The notes: generated by a model not told the origin, from the sequence alone. Counted from the first letter of the stretch, positions 1 through 12,470 are shown. The stretch is DNA of 64,000 nucleotides from Cavia porcellus (GCF_034190915.1 NW_026947486.1:17386001-17450000); one strand, 5' to 3'. Program-made: numbers and translations.

Positions 1-3000
1 TATTTCGCTTATGAGTATGGTCTCAAGCTGCATCCACTTATTTATAAATATCTCAATGTGATCATTCTTTATAACAGAGAAGTATTCCATTGTATAAAAA
101 TACCACAACTTTTTGTCCATTCCTCAGTTGATGGACACTTAGGTTGTTTCCAAGATCTGGCAATTAAAATTGTGCTGCTATAAACATGGGTGCACATATA
201 TCATTGTGGTATGACGCTTTCAGTTCTTCTGGGAATATGCCAAGAAGTGGAATAGCTGGGTCAAATGGGACTTCAATCCCAGATTTTTGAGAAATATCCA
301 GACTGACCACCACAATAGTTGCACCAGTCTACACTCCCACCAAAAGTGCAGGAGAGTTCCTTTTTCCCCACAGTCTCTCCAGCATTTGTTGTTGGTAGTT
401 TTCTTGATCCTGGCCATTCTTTCAGGATTGAGATGGAATCTCAGTGTGGTTTTAATTTGCATTTCTCTAATGAGTAATAATGATGAACAATTTGTCATAT
501 ATTTATTTAACATTTGTTTTCTTCATCTGAGAATTGTGCATTCATCTCAGATGCCCATTTTTGGATCGGATCTTTGAATTTTGGGGCTCAGTTTTTTTTT
601 TTTTTAATTCTTTATGTGTTTAAGACAGAAGTCCTTTGTGTGAGGGAGAGTTCACTGAAATTTTTTCCTAGTTTGTGTTTTTTTTTCACTATGTTTGATA
701 TTTCTTTTGACATGCAGAAACATTTTAATAAGAGGTGATCCCAGTTATTGATTCTGGGAAGTATTTCCCTTGTGGTTTGATTCCTGTTCATGAATTCTCT
801 ACCTAACCCTGTCTTCAAGGTTTATACCCCATTTGTCTTCCAATACAATTAGTGTTTCTGTTTTAATATTCATATCTTTGATCCATTTATATTTTTATTA
901 GATATGGTGATAGGCATGGGTCTAGTTTTAGTTTTTGTTATATGGAGAGGCAGTGTTTCCAGTACCATTTATTAAAGAGACTGTCGTTCTTCCAGTGAAC
1001 ATGTTTGGCCCCTTTATCAAAGATAAAGTGGTTGAGTGTGTTTGTAATTGTGGTTATATCTTCTAATCTACTCCACTGATCTTCAGTTCTGTTTTGATTC
1101 CAGTACCATGTTGATTTTACTACAGTTGCTTTGTAGCATATCTTCAAGTTAGGGATTGTGATGCCTCCTGCCTTGCCTTTGCTGCTTAGAACTGTCTTTG
1201 CTATTCTAGTTCTCTTCTGGTTCCAGATGAATTTTAGGAGTGATTTCTCTAGATCTATGAGGTATGCTAATGGTATTTTTATTGTGATTGCATTGAATAT
1301 GCATAACAGTTTTGGTAGAATAGTCATTTTCATAATATTTATTTTTCCTATCCATGAACAAGGGATGTATTTCCATTTTCTGAAATCCTCTTCAGTTTCT
1401 TTTTTCAGTATATTATTTTCCCTGTATAGAACTTTAACTTCTTTCTTGAGAATAATTCCTAAATATTTCATTTTTTTAGTTGCTAGTGTGAACGGTGTAG
1501 CTTCTTTTATTTCTCTCTCTGTGATTTTGTTGTTAGTGTATGGAAATGCTATTGATTTTTGTGCACTGATTTTGTATCCAGCTACATTGCTGAATTAATT
1601 TATTATCTCTAATAGTCTTTCAATGGAGTTTTGGGGGTCTTCTATGTAGAGTATCATGTCATCTGTAAATAATGATAACTTAACTTCTTCTTTTCCTAAT
1701 CTTTACCCCTTTTAATTCTCTCTCTCTCTTGTTTAACTGCTCTGGCTAGTATTTCCAGTACTATATTAACTAGGAATAGTGATAAGTGACATCCTTGTCT
1801 TGTGCCTGGTTTTAAGGTAAAGGGCTTCAGTTTTTGGCCATTTAGTATGATACTGGCTGTTGGTTTGTCATAGATGGCCTTTATTATAATGAAGTAAAGG
1901 CCATCTATTCCAATTTTCTGTAGTTTCTTATCATAAATGAATGTTGGATCTTATCAAAAGCTTTTTCTGCATCTATACAAATAATCAATGATTCTTACTT
2001 TTGGCTCTATTGATATTGTGGATTGCATTTATTGATTTACGTATGCTGGACCATCCATGCATGCCTGTGATGAATCTCACTTGCTCATGGTGTATAATCT
2101 TCTGGATGATTTGCTGTATTCTATTTGCCACTATTTTATTGAGAATGTTTACACCTGTGTTCATTAGGGAGATTGGGCGATAGTTCTTTTCATTGGGTCT
2201 ATCTCTTGCTTTTGCACAAGACTAATATTTGCTTCCAGGAATGACTTAGAAAGGTTTGCTTCCTTTTCAGTTTCATTGAAGAGTTTGAGAAGTGTTGGCT
2301 TTAAGTCTTCTTTGTACTTCTTGTAGAATTCTGTAGTGAATCCATCTGGGCCTGGGCTCTTTTTCGTAGGTAAGGATTTAATTACATTTTCAATTTCATT
2401 AATATAAATTGGGTTGTTCAGCTGTTTGACATCTTCTTGACCTAGCTTTGGTACTTCATATGTTTCTAGGAATCTGTCTATTTCTTCTGTATTATCAAAC
2501 CTATGAGAGTAGAGGTTTTTGAAATAGGTGTTGATGATCTTTTGTATTTCTACAGAGTCTGTAGTGATTTCACCTTTTTCATTCCTTATTGCATGAATTA
2601 GAGCTTTTTCATCCCTTTTTAAAATAAGGTTGGCTATGGGCTTATCAATGTTAACTATTCTTTCAAAGAACCAACTATTTGATTCATTGACTCGTTGGAT
2701 TGTTTTCTTAGTCTCTAGTGCATTAATTTCTGCTCTGATTTTTATAATTTCCTCCCTTCTTTTGCATTTGGGCTTGACTTGCTCTTGTTTTTACAGTTGT
2801 TTGAGGTGTAACATCAGGTTATTTTTTTGTATTTGTTTTGTTTTCCTTATGTGGGAATGCAGTGCAATAAATTTTCCTCTGAGGCCAGCTTTTGTTGCAT
2901 TCCACAGATTCTGGTAAGTTGTATTTGCATTTTCATTTGTTTTGTACGTAGTGTTTTATTTCCCCTGTAATCCCCCGATTACTCAAGAGTGAGTTATTCA

Positions 3001-3769
3001 GTTTCCATGTGTTTGTGGGATTTTTGCAGTATATTTTATCATTAATTTCTAATTTCATGGCGCTATGATCCGATAACATGCATGGAATAATTGTAACTCT
3101 TTTGCATTTATTTAAGTATGTTCTGTGGGCTACTATATGGCCTATTTTAGAGAATGTTCCATGTGCTGATAAGAAGAATGTGTATTCTGATGTTGGATGG
3201 AACACTCTGTATATATCTATCAAATCCACTTATTAACAGGTGTGATTCAGTTCTGTTATTTCTTTGCTGATTTTCTGTCTGGTTGATCTGTCCCTTGGAG
3301 TCAATGGTGTGTTAAGGTTTCCTGTTACAATTGTAATACTGCTAATTTGGTGTTTCATTCCTGTTAATACTTGTTTTATATAACTGGGTGCTCTGGAATT
3401 CGGTGCATATATATTTAAGATTGCTTTCTCTTCCTCTTGAAGTTTTCCCCTAACCAGTATGTAATGACCTTCTTTATCTCTTTTAATCATTATTGGTTTA
3501 AGTTCACATTTTCTGCAAACAGAATAGCTACCCCCACTTTGTGGGGGGTTCCTGTTGCTTTGTTTTGTTTTCCATCCTTTGACTTTCAGCTTGTGAGTAT
3601 TCTTTTCATTTAGATGGTTTTCTTGTAGACAGCGTTTGGGTGGATGTTGTTTCTTGATCAATTCTGCCAGTCTGTTTCTTTTAATTGGTGCCTTGAGACC
3701 ATTTACATTAATGGTTATAACTGTTGTCTCTGGATTAATTGTTGACATGTTGTCTTGCTGCCGTTGCAT
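1..3769 (-). pseudogene. L1-A ORF2 (endonuclease / reverse transcriptase), broken
   Basis: LINE-1 ORF2 nicks target DNA and reverse-transcribes L1 RNA at the nick. The endonuclease domain (3769-2933) shows the NVNG, QENH, YAPN, DRSTRQK and SDHS landmarks, but the GDFN motif reads GNLN at 3311-3322, replacing the catalytic Asp. The reverse transcriptase lies around 2500-1480 and its active-site motif is FTDD (1658-1669). A long open piece at 1471-938 carries the thumb/C-terminal block with IPCSWIG and KFIWNQKR. The C-terminal cysteine region is at 513-220 (CWRDCGEKGTLLHFWWEC). Several stops and frameshifts separate these pieces. The start at 3769 lies about 20 bp after the ORF1 stop, as usual for L1. 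Confidence 0.92.
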
Positions 3770-3788
3770 CTTTATCTTTTCATTCTGT

Positions 3789-4780
3789 TTAACTGTCTGC
3801 TTTGCTTAGTGGTTTTTTCCTAAGTGTATCTAATTTGTCTTTCAGTATTCTTTGCAGGGTTGGCTTGGTGCTCATGAAGTTCTTCAGCTGTTTTTTGTCA
3901 TGGAAGTATCTTATTTCTCCATTGATTTTGAAGGACAGTTTTTCAGGGTACATCAGTCTAGGTTGGAAATCATTTTTCTTTAAAACATGAAATACTTTGC
4001 TCCATTCTCTTCTTGACTTCATTTGTTTGTGCTGAGGAGTCTTCTGTGATTCTGATAGGTTTTCCGTTATGGGTGATCTGTCTTTTCTCCGACAGCTTTT
4101 AATATTCTATTCTAATATTGGATTTCTGGGATGATGATTATTATATGTCTAGGTGTAGTTTTATTTTGGTTATGACTATTTGGATTTCTATATGCTTCAC
4201 TAATCCTGATGTCAGTTTCCATTCTTATGTTTGGGAAATTTTCAGCTATTACTTCTCTAAATATCCTCTTGACATCCTTTATGTTGTCCCTTTCTTTTTG
4301 ATTTATCCCTATCAATCATATGTTGTTTTTCATTGCATCATCTTGCAGCTATTGAATTGTTATTTCCTGATCCCTTGTCATTTTTAAAAGACCTTTCCTT
4401 TCCTGTTCACTAGCTATAATCTTGTCTTCAAGGTCTGAAATTCTATCTTCACTTTCATTGAGGCGGTTTTCAACTTGCCGTGGAATTTTTGATTTCCTGT
4501 GTATCTCTTTGCATCTGCTTTATGTATTCTGTTTGTTTCTTATATTGTTCATCCAGGGATTCCACCTTTTTGTTTATTTCCTCCATTTTTTTAGCTGTGT
4601 CTTCATTAGATATGTTCAGCATTTCTTTCATTACTTTTATTGTTTCTTCTTTTACTTGGGAAATTATTCCTAGTTTGAATTCCTTTAAATCTTCCCAGGG
4701 TTGCTTCTTTATTTCAGTTGTTATTATGTCACGTATTTCAGGTTATGGCATATATTTTCTTCTATGTACATAACTCCTAA
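3789..4780 (-). pseudogene. L1-A ORF1 (RNA-binding trimer protein), broken
   Basis: ORF1p coats L1 RNA as a coiled-coil trimer. The C-terminal domain is open at 4022-3789 (RREW, FQPRLMYPEKLSF, GEIRYFHDK). The RRM-type region is at 4315-4112, with AENFPNI and TPRHIII. The coiled-coil N-terminal half lies upstream to about 4780 and is interrupted by stops. Length and order match ORF1 of other mammals. The same coiled-coil sequence recurs in L1-E near 63.5 kb, so the two belong to related subfamilies. Confidence 0.88.
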
Positions 4781-5245
4781 GGTTTCTTGGGATGGGCTGG
4801 AGTTTTGAGAATGTATTTTGGTTTTTTGTTTTGTCATTTTCCTATATTTCTGTTTTTAAGTGCTATTCCAGGTCTTCCCCAGGGCCTGTTGGAAACCCTC
4901 TTCTATGCCCTCAGTCCTGGCACTCTTGCCACCCTGTTCCATGGATTAAGAGAGTATCACTGGGGTTGGAGAAGGCAAGGCCAAGCCCTGTAGTCCAGGT
5001 TGAATGTGGCTGCGAGCTATGAAGTTCCTTGGCTGTTGGGAGCAATGATCCCAAAGTCCCTGGGTTCGGGTGATGTTGTGGGAGACACTCACTGGAGGTC
5101 ATTCTGCCTCTGGAACTGAGACAGCAACAGGCCAGGGATCCCAGAGTCTGCCAAGAAAGGCAGGGAGCCGGGAAGTTGTTGCAGGCAGGCTCAAGACCCG
5201 CTTAGCTGGTCCAGTGTAGCAAGAAGCCCCAAAGTTCCTTAAGGT
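4781..5245 (-). promoter_or_regulatory. L1-A 5'UTR (internal promoter region)
   Basis: This is a GC-richer stretch immediately upstream of ORF1 on the minus strand, in the place where L1 carries its internal RNA polymerase II promoter. The segment next to ORF1 (about 4780-4870) aligns by eye with the segment before ORF1 in L1-E (about 63200-63300). Further upstream the two look different, and no tandem monomers are visible here. Short ORFs in this stretch are treated as chance. Confidence 0.7.
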
Positions 5246-5530
5246 TTTATCCTTGAATCAGTACTTACTATCTCTTTTGTATATGTTCTATTATTTCTTT
5301 TCATCTTGCATTCTGTATATTTTCTGATCTGTTTTCTAGTTCATGTGTATCCAGTCTGCTGTTAAGCCTATGCACCTTAATTTTTATTTTATTTTTCAAG
5401 TCTGGAGTTTTCACTCCTAATCATGTTTTTTTGTTTGTAGTAAACACAATTATGTTAAAGTTGTCTGTTAACCCAGATATCTGAAGTCTCTGTGGATATA
5501 TTGCTGTATTTTTACAGTCTTTTGTAGTGA
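5246..5530 (-). mobile_element. Possible old L1 ORF1/5' fragment
   Basis: T-rich sequence resembling the antisense of the coiled-coil region of old mammalian L1s. It lies directly upstream of L1-A, so L1-A may have inserted into it. Too diverged to translate. Confidence 0.35.
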
Positions 5531-5536
5531 ATATTT

Positions 5537-5697
5537 TGTGTCTTTTCTTCTTTCCCTTCCCCTTCATCTTTTCTCCCCCTTCCTTTTTCCCTTTCTCTCT
5601 CACTTCCTTTCCCTTGACCTTCCCCTTTCCTTGCCTTTTCCCCTTTCCCTTCTTCTCCCTTTCTCCTTTGTCCTCCTTCTTCTCCTTCTCCTCTGTA
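5537..5697. repeat. Polypyrimidine tract (C/T-rich, about 160 bp)
   Basis: Almost uninterrupted C and T on the plus strand, mostly CCTT/TTCC/CTTCT variants. It ends at the start of a minus-strand SINE, so it may be the expanded, decayed tail of that SINE. Confidence 0.85.
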
Positions 5698-5843
5698 CTG
5701 GGGACTGAAAGAGGACCATGGTACTGAGCAGCATCCCCAACCCTTTTTGTTTTTTCAAATCATCTTGCTAAATTGTTGAGACTTGAGATTCTCCTGTGTC
5801 AGCCTCTTAGTGTGCTGAGATACAGGCATGTACCACCTGTACC
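5697..5843 (-). mobile_element. B1-dID SINE, decayed
   Basis: Read on the minus strand, a 7SL-derived B1 body (ending near 5760) is followed by a tRNA-derived ID-type tail. Signatures are the inverted 'cagcctc' and 'accatgg...atccccaaccc' motifs. Confidence 0.65.
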
Positions 5844-5871
5844 TTATCTTCTTTGATGCTTTCTTTTTGTT

Positions 5872-6008
5872 CTTTTAGACATAGTCTCCCTGTGGAGTTC
5901 AAGCTGGCCTTGAATTTACTATGTAGCCAATACCCTTGAACACATGTTGATCCTCCTACCTCAGCATTCACAGTTCTGGGATTATAAGTGAGCACTACCA
6001 AATGTAGC
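5872..6008 (-). mobile_element. B1 SINE
   Basis: Antisense B1: 'agtctccctgtg', 'caagctggccttgaa', 'cctcctacctcagc' and 'tctgggattataag' occur in the order expected for a minus-strand copy. Confidence 0.8.
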
Positions 6009-7525
6009 CTATTGTCTAGTTCTTACTGTATGCCCAACACTGCATTTGCAAAGCTATTAAAACAAGTATTTTGAGCTATAAGTTAATGTTCTTATTCTCC
6101 AGATAGAATTTGTATTTGAGTCCATCAAGGGCTTGTTGGCATTAGCAATCAGAGATCACTTTAGTCTAAGTCCAATGATTTAGATAATGATTAAAAGCTA
6201 AGCTAGGGTGTCAAAAATGAACATCTTCTAGTCCATTCTTCTACTAAAGTAGTACATGCATAGAGTGCCATTCCTGAGAATTTTTAGTCCATACTTCTTC
6301 TATCCCACCTTTAGCAAACCAAGATTCCAATCTCTGTTACCCTAGTAACTTTTGAACCTCTTTCTAAAAATGCATATCAGCATCTCAACTACTTAATCTT
6401 CTCTATGATATATGAAAATACTCCCACAGTGATTATATTACTTTCTAGGACTTCTGTCCTTACACCATACTGATGCCATAATTTCCTTCTTTTTTAAATT
6501 TTATGATGCCTTTTTGGAGATAGGTTTTATATTTCATCCAACCTTGCTAGCTGTCATCAATAGAAAATTTGGTTTGATTTCTCTAGTCTGTGGTTACAAG
6601 TGCAGATCGTGATGCCATATTTCATGAACTTGTGGCTTACATTCCAAGTTTCACATGTGCCACTCATCCTCTAAAAATCCACACTGCAAACTAGATACTG
6701 TTGGCAACTCTGACAATTAAAGAATACAATGAAGCCCCATGTTGAAATAATACATAAAAATCTGTTTAGATATAAGCATACTGGTTATAGTGCAATCTAT
6801 CTTTTCCATAATTGTATTAACCTTATCTCACAGTTTTGGTTAGTATAAAAGTATTTTTCAGTGTTGGTTACTTAGTAACTAATTGGCCACAGTGTTTAAA
6901 TCACACAATCCAGTTTATAAAATATAAACACGTTTGTCAAATGGATGTAGAGAAAATTGAGAATTTTGTCAGTGGTCACAGATCCAAAATGCAGCTTAGA
7001 TCATTCTACTTCAAGAGAATGATGAGGATATTGGTAAAAAGTGGAAATTACATAACAATTAATCTTCATTAGAAATACATTTAAATCTGAGTTAGAGTAA
7101 CAGTTGGAAATCTGTAATGGGAAATGAGCCCATCAATGGAGATAGTAGAAACTTTATTAAATTTCAAAGTCAGTATCTGAAATGGCTTTGCCTCTAGATA
7201 GATAATAATTGTTTAGTATAAATAATTTGCAGGCACATAGAAGCACATTTGTTTTAAAAATCTAAAAATATTTATGAAAGTGCATTTGGATTATTTTACT
7301 GTCATTTAATTTCCATGTAAATATTTATGATCCGTATTATATGACAATACATGAAATTATTTTATTTTGAAGAAAAACTATCTTGCATTATAAGTTAACT
7401 CCTCTCTCTCTCCTTGGAGTTTAATCAAAACAGCAACTTTTTCATAAATGGAAAAGCAAAGTCCTCCATCTCATTGTTGCTTCCATTAATATTTAGTTGG
7501 CACTAGAGAAACAAGTATCAGTTAT
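6009..7525. other. No recognised feature
   Basis: AT-rich unique-looking DNA. The longest open frame (6836-7072) has no recognisable domain, no good start context and no neighbouring splice signals that stood out. Confidence 0.5.
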
Positions 7526-7714
7526 GGGCTAAGTGTAATTGCACATACTTAAATTCCCAGCTGCTCAGAAGGTAAAGGCAGGAAAATCACAAAGTAAAAG
7601 TGAGTCTAGGGAATTTAGCAAGACCCTGTCTCAAAGTAGAATTTATCAAAAAGTCTGGGGATGTAGTTTGGTTCTCCCTGGGTTCAATTCTCAATACCAC
7701 AAAAGTGAAAAAAA
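7526..7714 (+). mobile_element. B1-dID SINE
   Basis: A plus-strand B1 body (through 'caagaccctgtctcaaa') is followed by an ID-type tRNA-derived part ('tctggggatgtag ... ggttcaattct') and an A-rich tail near 7705. The fusion order B1 then ID defines the B1-dID family. Confidence 0.8.
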
Positions 7715-9431
7715 GTATGGGTTTCCCTAACAGCTCTCACACTTAAATTCCTAGAAAAAAATCTTACCACACACAAATATTTACCACTTGAAATATAAGA
7801 TTTCCAGGCTCAAGTGAATCAGCAACTCTTTGTCCCATTCCAACAGCAGAAGCTTCAAATTTCATCATTTTTATGAAAAGAAAACCTGCAACACATAACC
7901 TTCATTTTGAACAGATAGCTTTTCATCTTATTTCAAAGCCATCCTGAGCAATAAAACAATTTTTACCCTGATTTTTTGTCAATATATTTCAAGTACTTTA
8001 TTATGGAAAATTTAAAAAGTACAAAACTGGAGGATGACGTAATTAACCTTCATGTACACATGATCCAGCTTCATCTCATAGCCAGTGGTGTTTCATTAAC
8101 CACATCTGCTAAAAACAAAACTTCTAGTCATGCTTTCTTGCTTTCTTCACATCACTATAAAAGAAATTTTCTTTCTACCTGAGGTTATTCTTCACATCAA
8201 GATCTGGACTGTATCCCTTCCAGCCTCTTCCCTATATTTCTTTAGCTAATATCCTATTACATTACACTTTTAGCCAAGAATCCAGAAAGGATGTCCCACA
8301 TTTTCTGTTTCTCTTATCTTATTCCCTCCTATACTTTAATGTAGGCAAAAAGATTTCCTACCACTGGATTCTGATATAACTGCTCTCACTGAGTTCAATG
8401 ATGCTGCTTTGGTTAAGTCTTTTTAACTATAATCCTGCATAACTTGTGATGCATTTGATGATGTTGATCACTTTCTGTAATCAGCAAAACTTTAAATACT
8501 TGTTTCTTCCTGTTGTATAAGAATATATTCTTTTGTATTCCTTAGGATTTTTGTTTCCTTCTCTCGGTTCTTTTTGTGTTTTTCACGTGGTCATTCCTTG
8601 GGTTTTTTTTCTTATGCCTTTACTTTTTTCTTTATTAGTGTATGTGTGTATGTTTGCAGTATATAATGTTATATTTGTATTGAGGAATTAGTGCATATAT
8701 AACATATCTTGATAATTTTTAATGCCTTGATCCTATGCATCCTCCCTCCTATCCCTGAATCTCCTTCTACAACTCCAAAAAGTCTCTTTGTGATTTATCC
8801 TTTCTTGGAGAAATCTAACAGTTCTCTTTTTCATCACCATCTGTATAGTTTTTCTCAAATATTTGGAATCTAGTAAGACAATGACATACTAGGACCAAAA
8901 ATTTTTAATTAAGTGATTAGTTTCTGTTTGTACTTCATTTTGCAAACAGAAAACTAAAGCATACTTTTAATGAAATAGTGATGATAGTTTCATAATGGAG
9001 AAAGTGATGAAAATCCTTTGTAATATATTTTTTCACTGTATATCTAGTTCAATTTTAGACAGTTTGTATTTTAGCTCCTATATATCTACTTCTTCCTCCT
9101 CTTTATATATACTAATTTGAAAAGTCCTAACTCACAATTTTCAACTATAGGGTATTTGCTGCATTTATCACATAACTTTCGGTATTAGATTATGCATAAA
9201 ACAAGAAATTGTTAAGAGAATTCTTACTAAAAATTAATGTTTGGTCACATGCTAAGCTAAATAACACACTGCAGAAATATAGAGAGATGAATTATTTTAT
9301 CTTGGGAAACATCAAATATATTACTGATCTGTTCTTTGTATGCATCCTTTTGTGAAAATATTTCTTCATATTCTGATGTGGTACTTGGAGGTGGTTATAA
9401 AATATGTTCCAATATAACAATGACTTTATTT
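7715..9431. other. No recognised feature
   Basis: AT-rich DNA without a recognised repeat or credible exon. The open frame at 7976-8182 looks like chance. Very old L1 sequence in the T-rich part (8500-9100) is possible but was not supported. Confidence 0.45.
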
Positions 9432-9606
9432 TCAGTACAGGAATTGAATTTAGGGCCTTTATCTTGGTCTACATCCTTTTAGCCCTTTTTTACCTTTTAT
9501 TTTGAGGTTAGGTCTTGCTAACTCACTCAGGCTAGTCTCAAGCTTGGGATTCTCCTGATTCAGCCTCTCAGCATTTTAGGATTACAGTGTGTGCCACCAT
9601 GCCTGG
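9432..9606 (-). mobile_element. B1-dID SINE
   Basis: On the plus strand the inverted ID part comes first (about 9435-9485), then the inverted B1 ending in 'gccaccatgcctggc'. This is a minus-strand B1-dID. Confidence 0.82.
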
Positions 9607-10394
9607 CATCTCTGTTGCAACTTTAAGGCATGACCTCGGTGTTCTCTGATACTACTACAATAGAAAGGCAAAATTTATATCCTTTTCCTTTGAATCTCAT
9701 ATTGCTTAATTTTTTAAATTTCACAGAAAGGATGTACTAGTTCCTGAGACTAGACCTTAGGAAATTGAAAACTTCCACTTGGCTTTTGCAATGGTCACTC
9801 ATTACCAAGCCACCTCGTGGACAGGACATCATGGGGAAGATTTGATAGCCAGTACCAACTGCCAGTCATATGAATAAGCCTGCTTAGAAGTAAATTCAGA
9901 AACCCAGGTCAGGGCATCTCAGGTGGTACCACACAGACAAACTCCCAGTGTACACAGCCCAAGTTTCAGATTCATAAAATTAATGATTGCTGCCTTTTAA
10001 GCCAGTAAGTCTAATAACAGTAGTTTTGTATCAAGCAAAAGATAACCATCCCCCTTCTTTAAAACCTCCTCCCTTACTCTTTCTCCTCCCTATTAATTTT
10101 ACTTGCTTATCTCTAAATCTGTCACACAATCAAAATATATTTTCTACTTCTTAGGAAAAGATATGCTCAATCTTTTTATAAGTTGCTAGATGACAGGAAC
10201 TCTACTTTATTAATTTCTGTCAATTTTAAACAGCTTCCTGTTATTTTTAATAAAAGGTATTTGCACGATTCCCCAGACTTATTGAATCAAATGTTCTAGA
10301 GTGGGACTGGGAAATTACATTTTTAGTGACCTTCGCAGGTAAATTTTACACATATGAAAGTTTGAAAATCTTTCCATGGTAATAACATAAGAGT
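9607..10394. other. No recognised feature
   Basis: Unique-looking sequence of mixed composition, locally less AT-rich around 9780-9960. No credible exon or repeat recognised. Confidence 0.45.
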
Positions 10395-10520
10395 CTTGTG
10401 GAATAATAATTATTGTCAGATTTAAATTAAATGAGACTGTAAATTTTATAAAACATATAGTTTAGGATCTGGCATATTATAAGAGGTCAATAGGCATCAG
10501 CTATTACTCTCACCACCAAC
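10395..10520 (+). mobile_element. MIR SINE, 3' part
   Basis: Matches the later part of MIR: 'aaatgagactgtaaa', 'ggatctggcatatta' and 'caataggcatcagctatt' in sequence. Confidence 0.6.
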
Positions 10521-11269
10521 ATCATCACTGCTATTTTTTAAGATTATTTACAGGATTAAGTGATATCACACTCATGTATTTTATGTTGGCTTGCTTATTA
10601 AACAAAGTAGGCAGTTGTTGCCTACAGTGTAGAATGTTAATGGCTCCAGGCATCAGGTGGAGGGTTATAGTTATCCCCAGGAGAGTTGAGTAAATTCGGA
10701 TAAAGTGTTCTTCAGGGTGGCTGCCCACCTTGCATATATGTGCAAGAGACGGAATATGAAGGTTCATCTGATACATGCTCTGGTAAATGGAGCAAACCAT
10801 TAAAACTGGACCTCTTCAAAAACCCATGACAAGCGATCTTTATATATTTGGTATGATAGGTCTTCAAAGAAATCCTAGCAAACTCTGCCACGTTTTCCTC
10901 TGAGAATACAAGAGGGGTGGCATTTCACTTCAATATAAAAGCAAATACACAAGTGTATAGGATGAAAACCTGAGAAGACAGTTGCATAGGCTGGTTGAAA
11001 AGCAACAGTAGATTTTAAGAAAATTCAACATATACCACAATATATTTTTCAATGGATATGGCTTTTGTGGGAATCTGTTTAGGTAGAAAACATTCATACT
11101 AGATTGTTAAATCTCAATTAGGTTAAGTGTTTAAATAATGGTATATTTAAACATTCAGATTTATTAATTAAGGACTAGCAACGACATATTTTCTTTCAAC
11201 TCTTGTTAAAAAATAACAACTCTCTACACTGTTCTGCCTACTAAGAAAAATGAAACAAATACTCAGAAT
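10521..11269. other. No recognised feature
   Basis: Contains an 89-codon minus-strand open frame (10800-10531) with no recognisable domain, treated as chance. Confidence 0.45.
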
Positions 11270-11420
11270 TGGTGCGAACTGTTTAACATCTCTGTGCCTC
11301 AATTATCTGATTTTAGAAAAGGAATAATAGTGCCTCCAAAGATTGTTGAAGATTAAAATATATAAATGTTAGCACCAGATAAGTGTTAGCTATTTTGTTG
11401 TTCTTGTTATCTGTTATTAT
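11270..11420 (+). mobile_element. MIR SINE
   Basis: 'taacatctctgtgcctcaa', then 'aataatagtgcctcc', then 'gttgttgaagattaaaa'-like sequence: the core and 3' part of an ancient MIR. Confidence 0.75.
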
Positions 11421-11457
11421 TGTTATAACTATCAATTGTAAGGAAATTACATTAGTT

Positions 11458-11790
11458 TGTGTATTAGTTAGCTTTGCCATCACTAAGACACAATACACAA
11501 CACTCATAACTTAAAGGAAGAAAGATATAAGCTCACAGTTTCTGAATAGTGATTACATAGTTGGCAGGCTCCAAGTCAAAAAATCTCATGACAGAAGGGC
11601 ATGGTAGACCTAATCAGGTTAGTTCATGGCCAGTGGGAAACAGAGCAGGGAAACAGCACCAGAGAGTAGTAGATACACATAGTTGTCAAAACCTCACCTC
11701 TTTGACCCACTGTGACACATCCAGGAGCGTGCTTTACTAATCCACTAGGCATTTTTTTAATCCAACGAAGTTAACATGCCAGGATTAATG
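11458..11790 (-). mobile_element. MaLR-type LTR, minus strand, decayed
   Basis: The left end resembles the inverted 3' end of MaLR LTRs ('ttagttagctttgccatcac', 'gacacaatac'), followed by the inverted poly(A) region and a body ending near 11790. MaLR LTRs are non-coding mammalian endogenous-retrovirus-like repeats. Subfamily not assigned. Confidence 0.6.
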
Positions 11791-12139
11791 GGTACAGTAG
11801 GCTGTTTTTTTCTTGGAAAAAGCTACAGCTAAAGATGTAAACAGAAGTGTGAAAATCAGGCTGAAGACATGGCAACCCGGAAGTTCCTTAAGGGTGAGAT
11901 AAAGATCTTTTCTGTTCACCTTTGAGTATTCAGAGACACATGATTAAGTGATCAACTTAATCTTGATAAACTTCTGTGGAATAAATGATGGTTTCTTAAA
12001 GCTGGCTACTTGTTAATTGCTTTCTTCTTATCTTTTCACCCTCTACATAGAATTTGAATGAGGCAAGAGTGGTGTTTAATGGATTATGGCTGATTAGAAT
12101 ATGTGTCATATTAATGTGACTTTTTTGCATTCACAACAT

Positions 12140-12310
12140 TTATTTTTGTTTCTTTCCCAGCTTTATTAAGGTACAATTGAGAGATAAAAATCACATGTAT
12201 TTATGATATGCAATATATTTTTATATATGCATGTATTGTGGAATGCTTAAATCAAACTCACTAACATGGCTGTGACTTCACATGCTTATTTATCATTTTT
12301 TGTTTCTTAT
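12140..12310 (-). mobile_element. Old L1 3'UTR fragment
   Basis: 'ctttattaaggtacaattga' followed by an AT-rich stretch and 'aaactcactaacatggctgt' matches the well-known antisense 3' region of old mammalian L1s. Confidence 0.65.
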
Positions 12311-12470
12311 TTCTTGCTATAGGACCTTAGTGGAGAAAAGGGAGGGGATATGTAGAACCAGTAACCAAGAAAGAAGGTAAAGCATTTCACTGAAGATTTT
12401 GTGAAGATTTACAGACATTTTACTTATCTCTAAAGTATGTTTATCTCCTTTCTTCTCTGTTTCTCTGTGT

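Larger units (their letters stand above)
1..5245 (-). mobile_element. L1-A: nearly full-length LINE-1, 3' end cut by window edge
   Basis: The minus strand reads, in order, a 5'UTR (about 5245-4780), ORF1 (about 4780-3789) and ORF2 (3769 to the left edge). Translations match the LINE-1 ORF1 RNA-binding protein and all ORF2 domains. Only the last ORF2 codons, the 3'UTR and the A-tail are missing, because they lie left of position 1. Both ORFs carry stops and frameshifts, so the copy is inactive. It is one of the best-preserved L1 templates in the window and serves as the reference for the other copies. The 5' edge is approximate; sequence just beyond 5245 looks like an older L1. Confidence 0.93.

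Noticed and set aside
4787..5102. Overlapping open frames in both strands of the L1-A 5'UTR
   Set aside because: GC-richer non-coding leader DNA readily keeps frames open; no domain or conservation signal and they lie inside the L1 promoter region.
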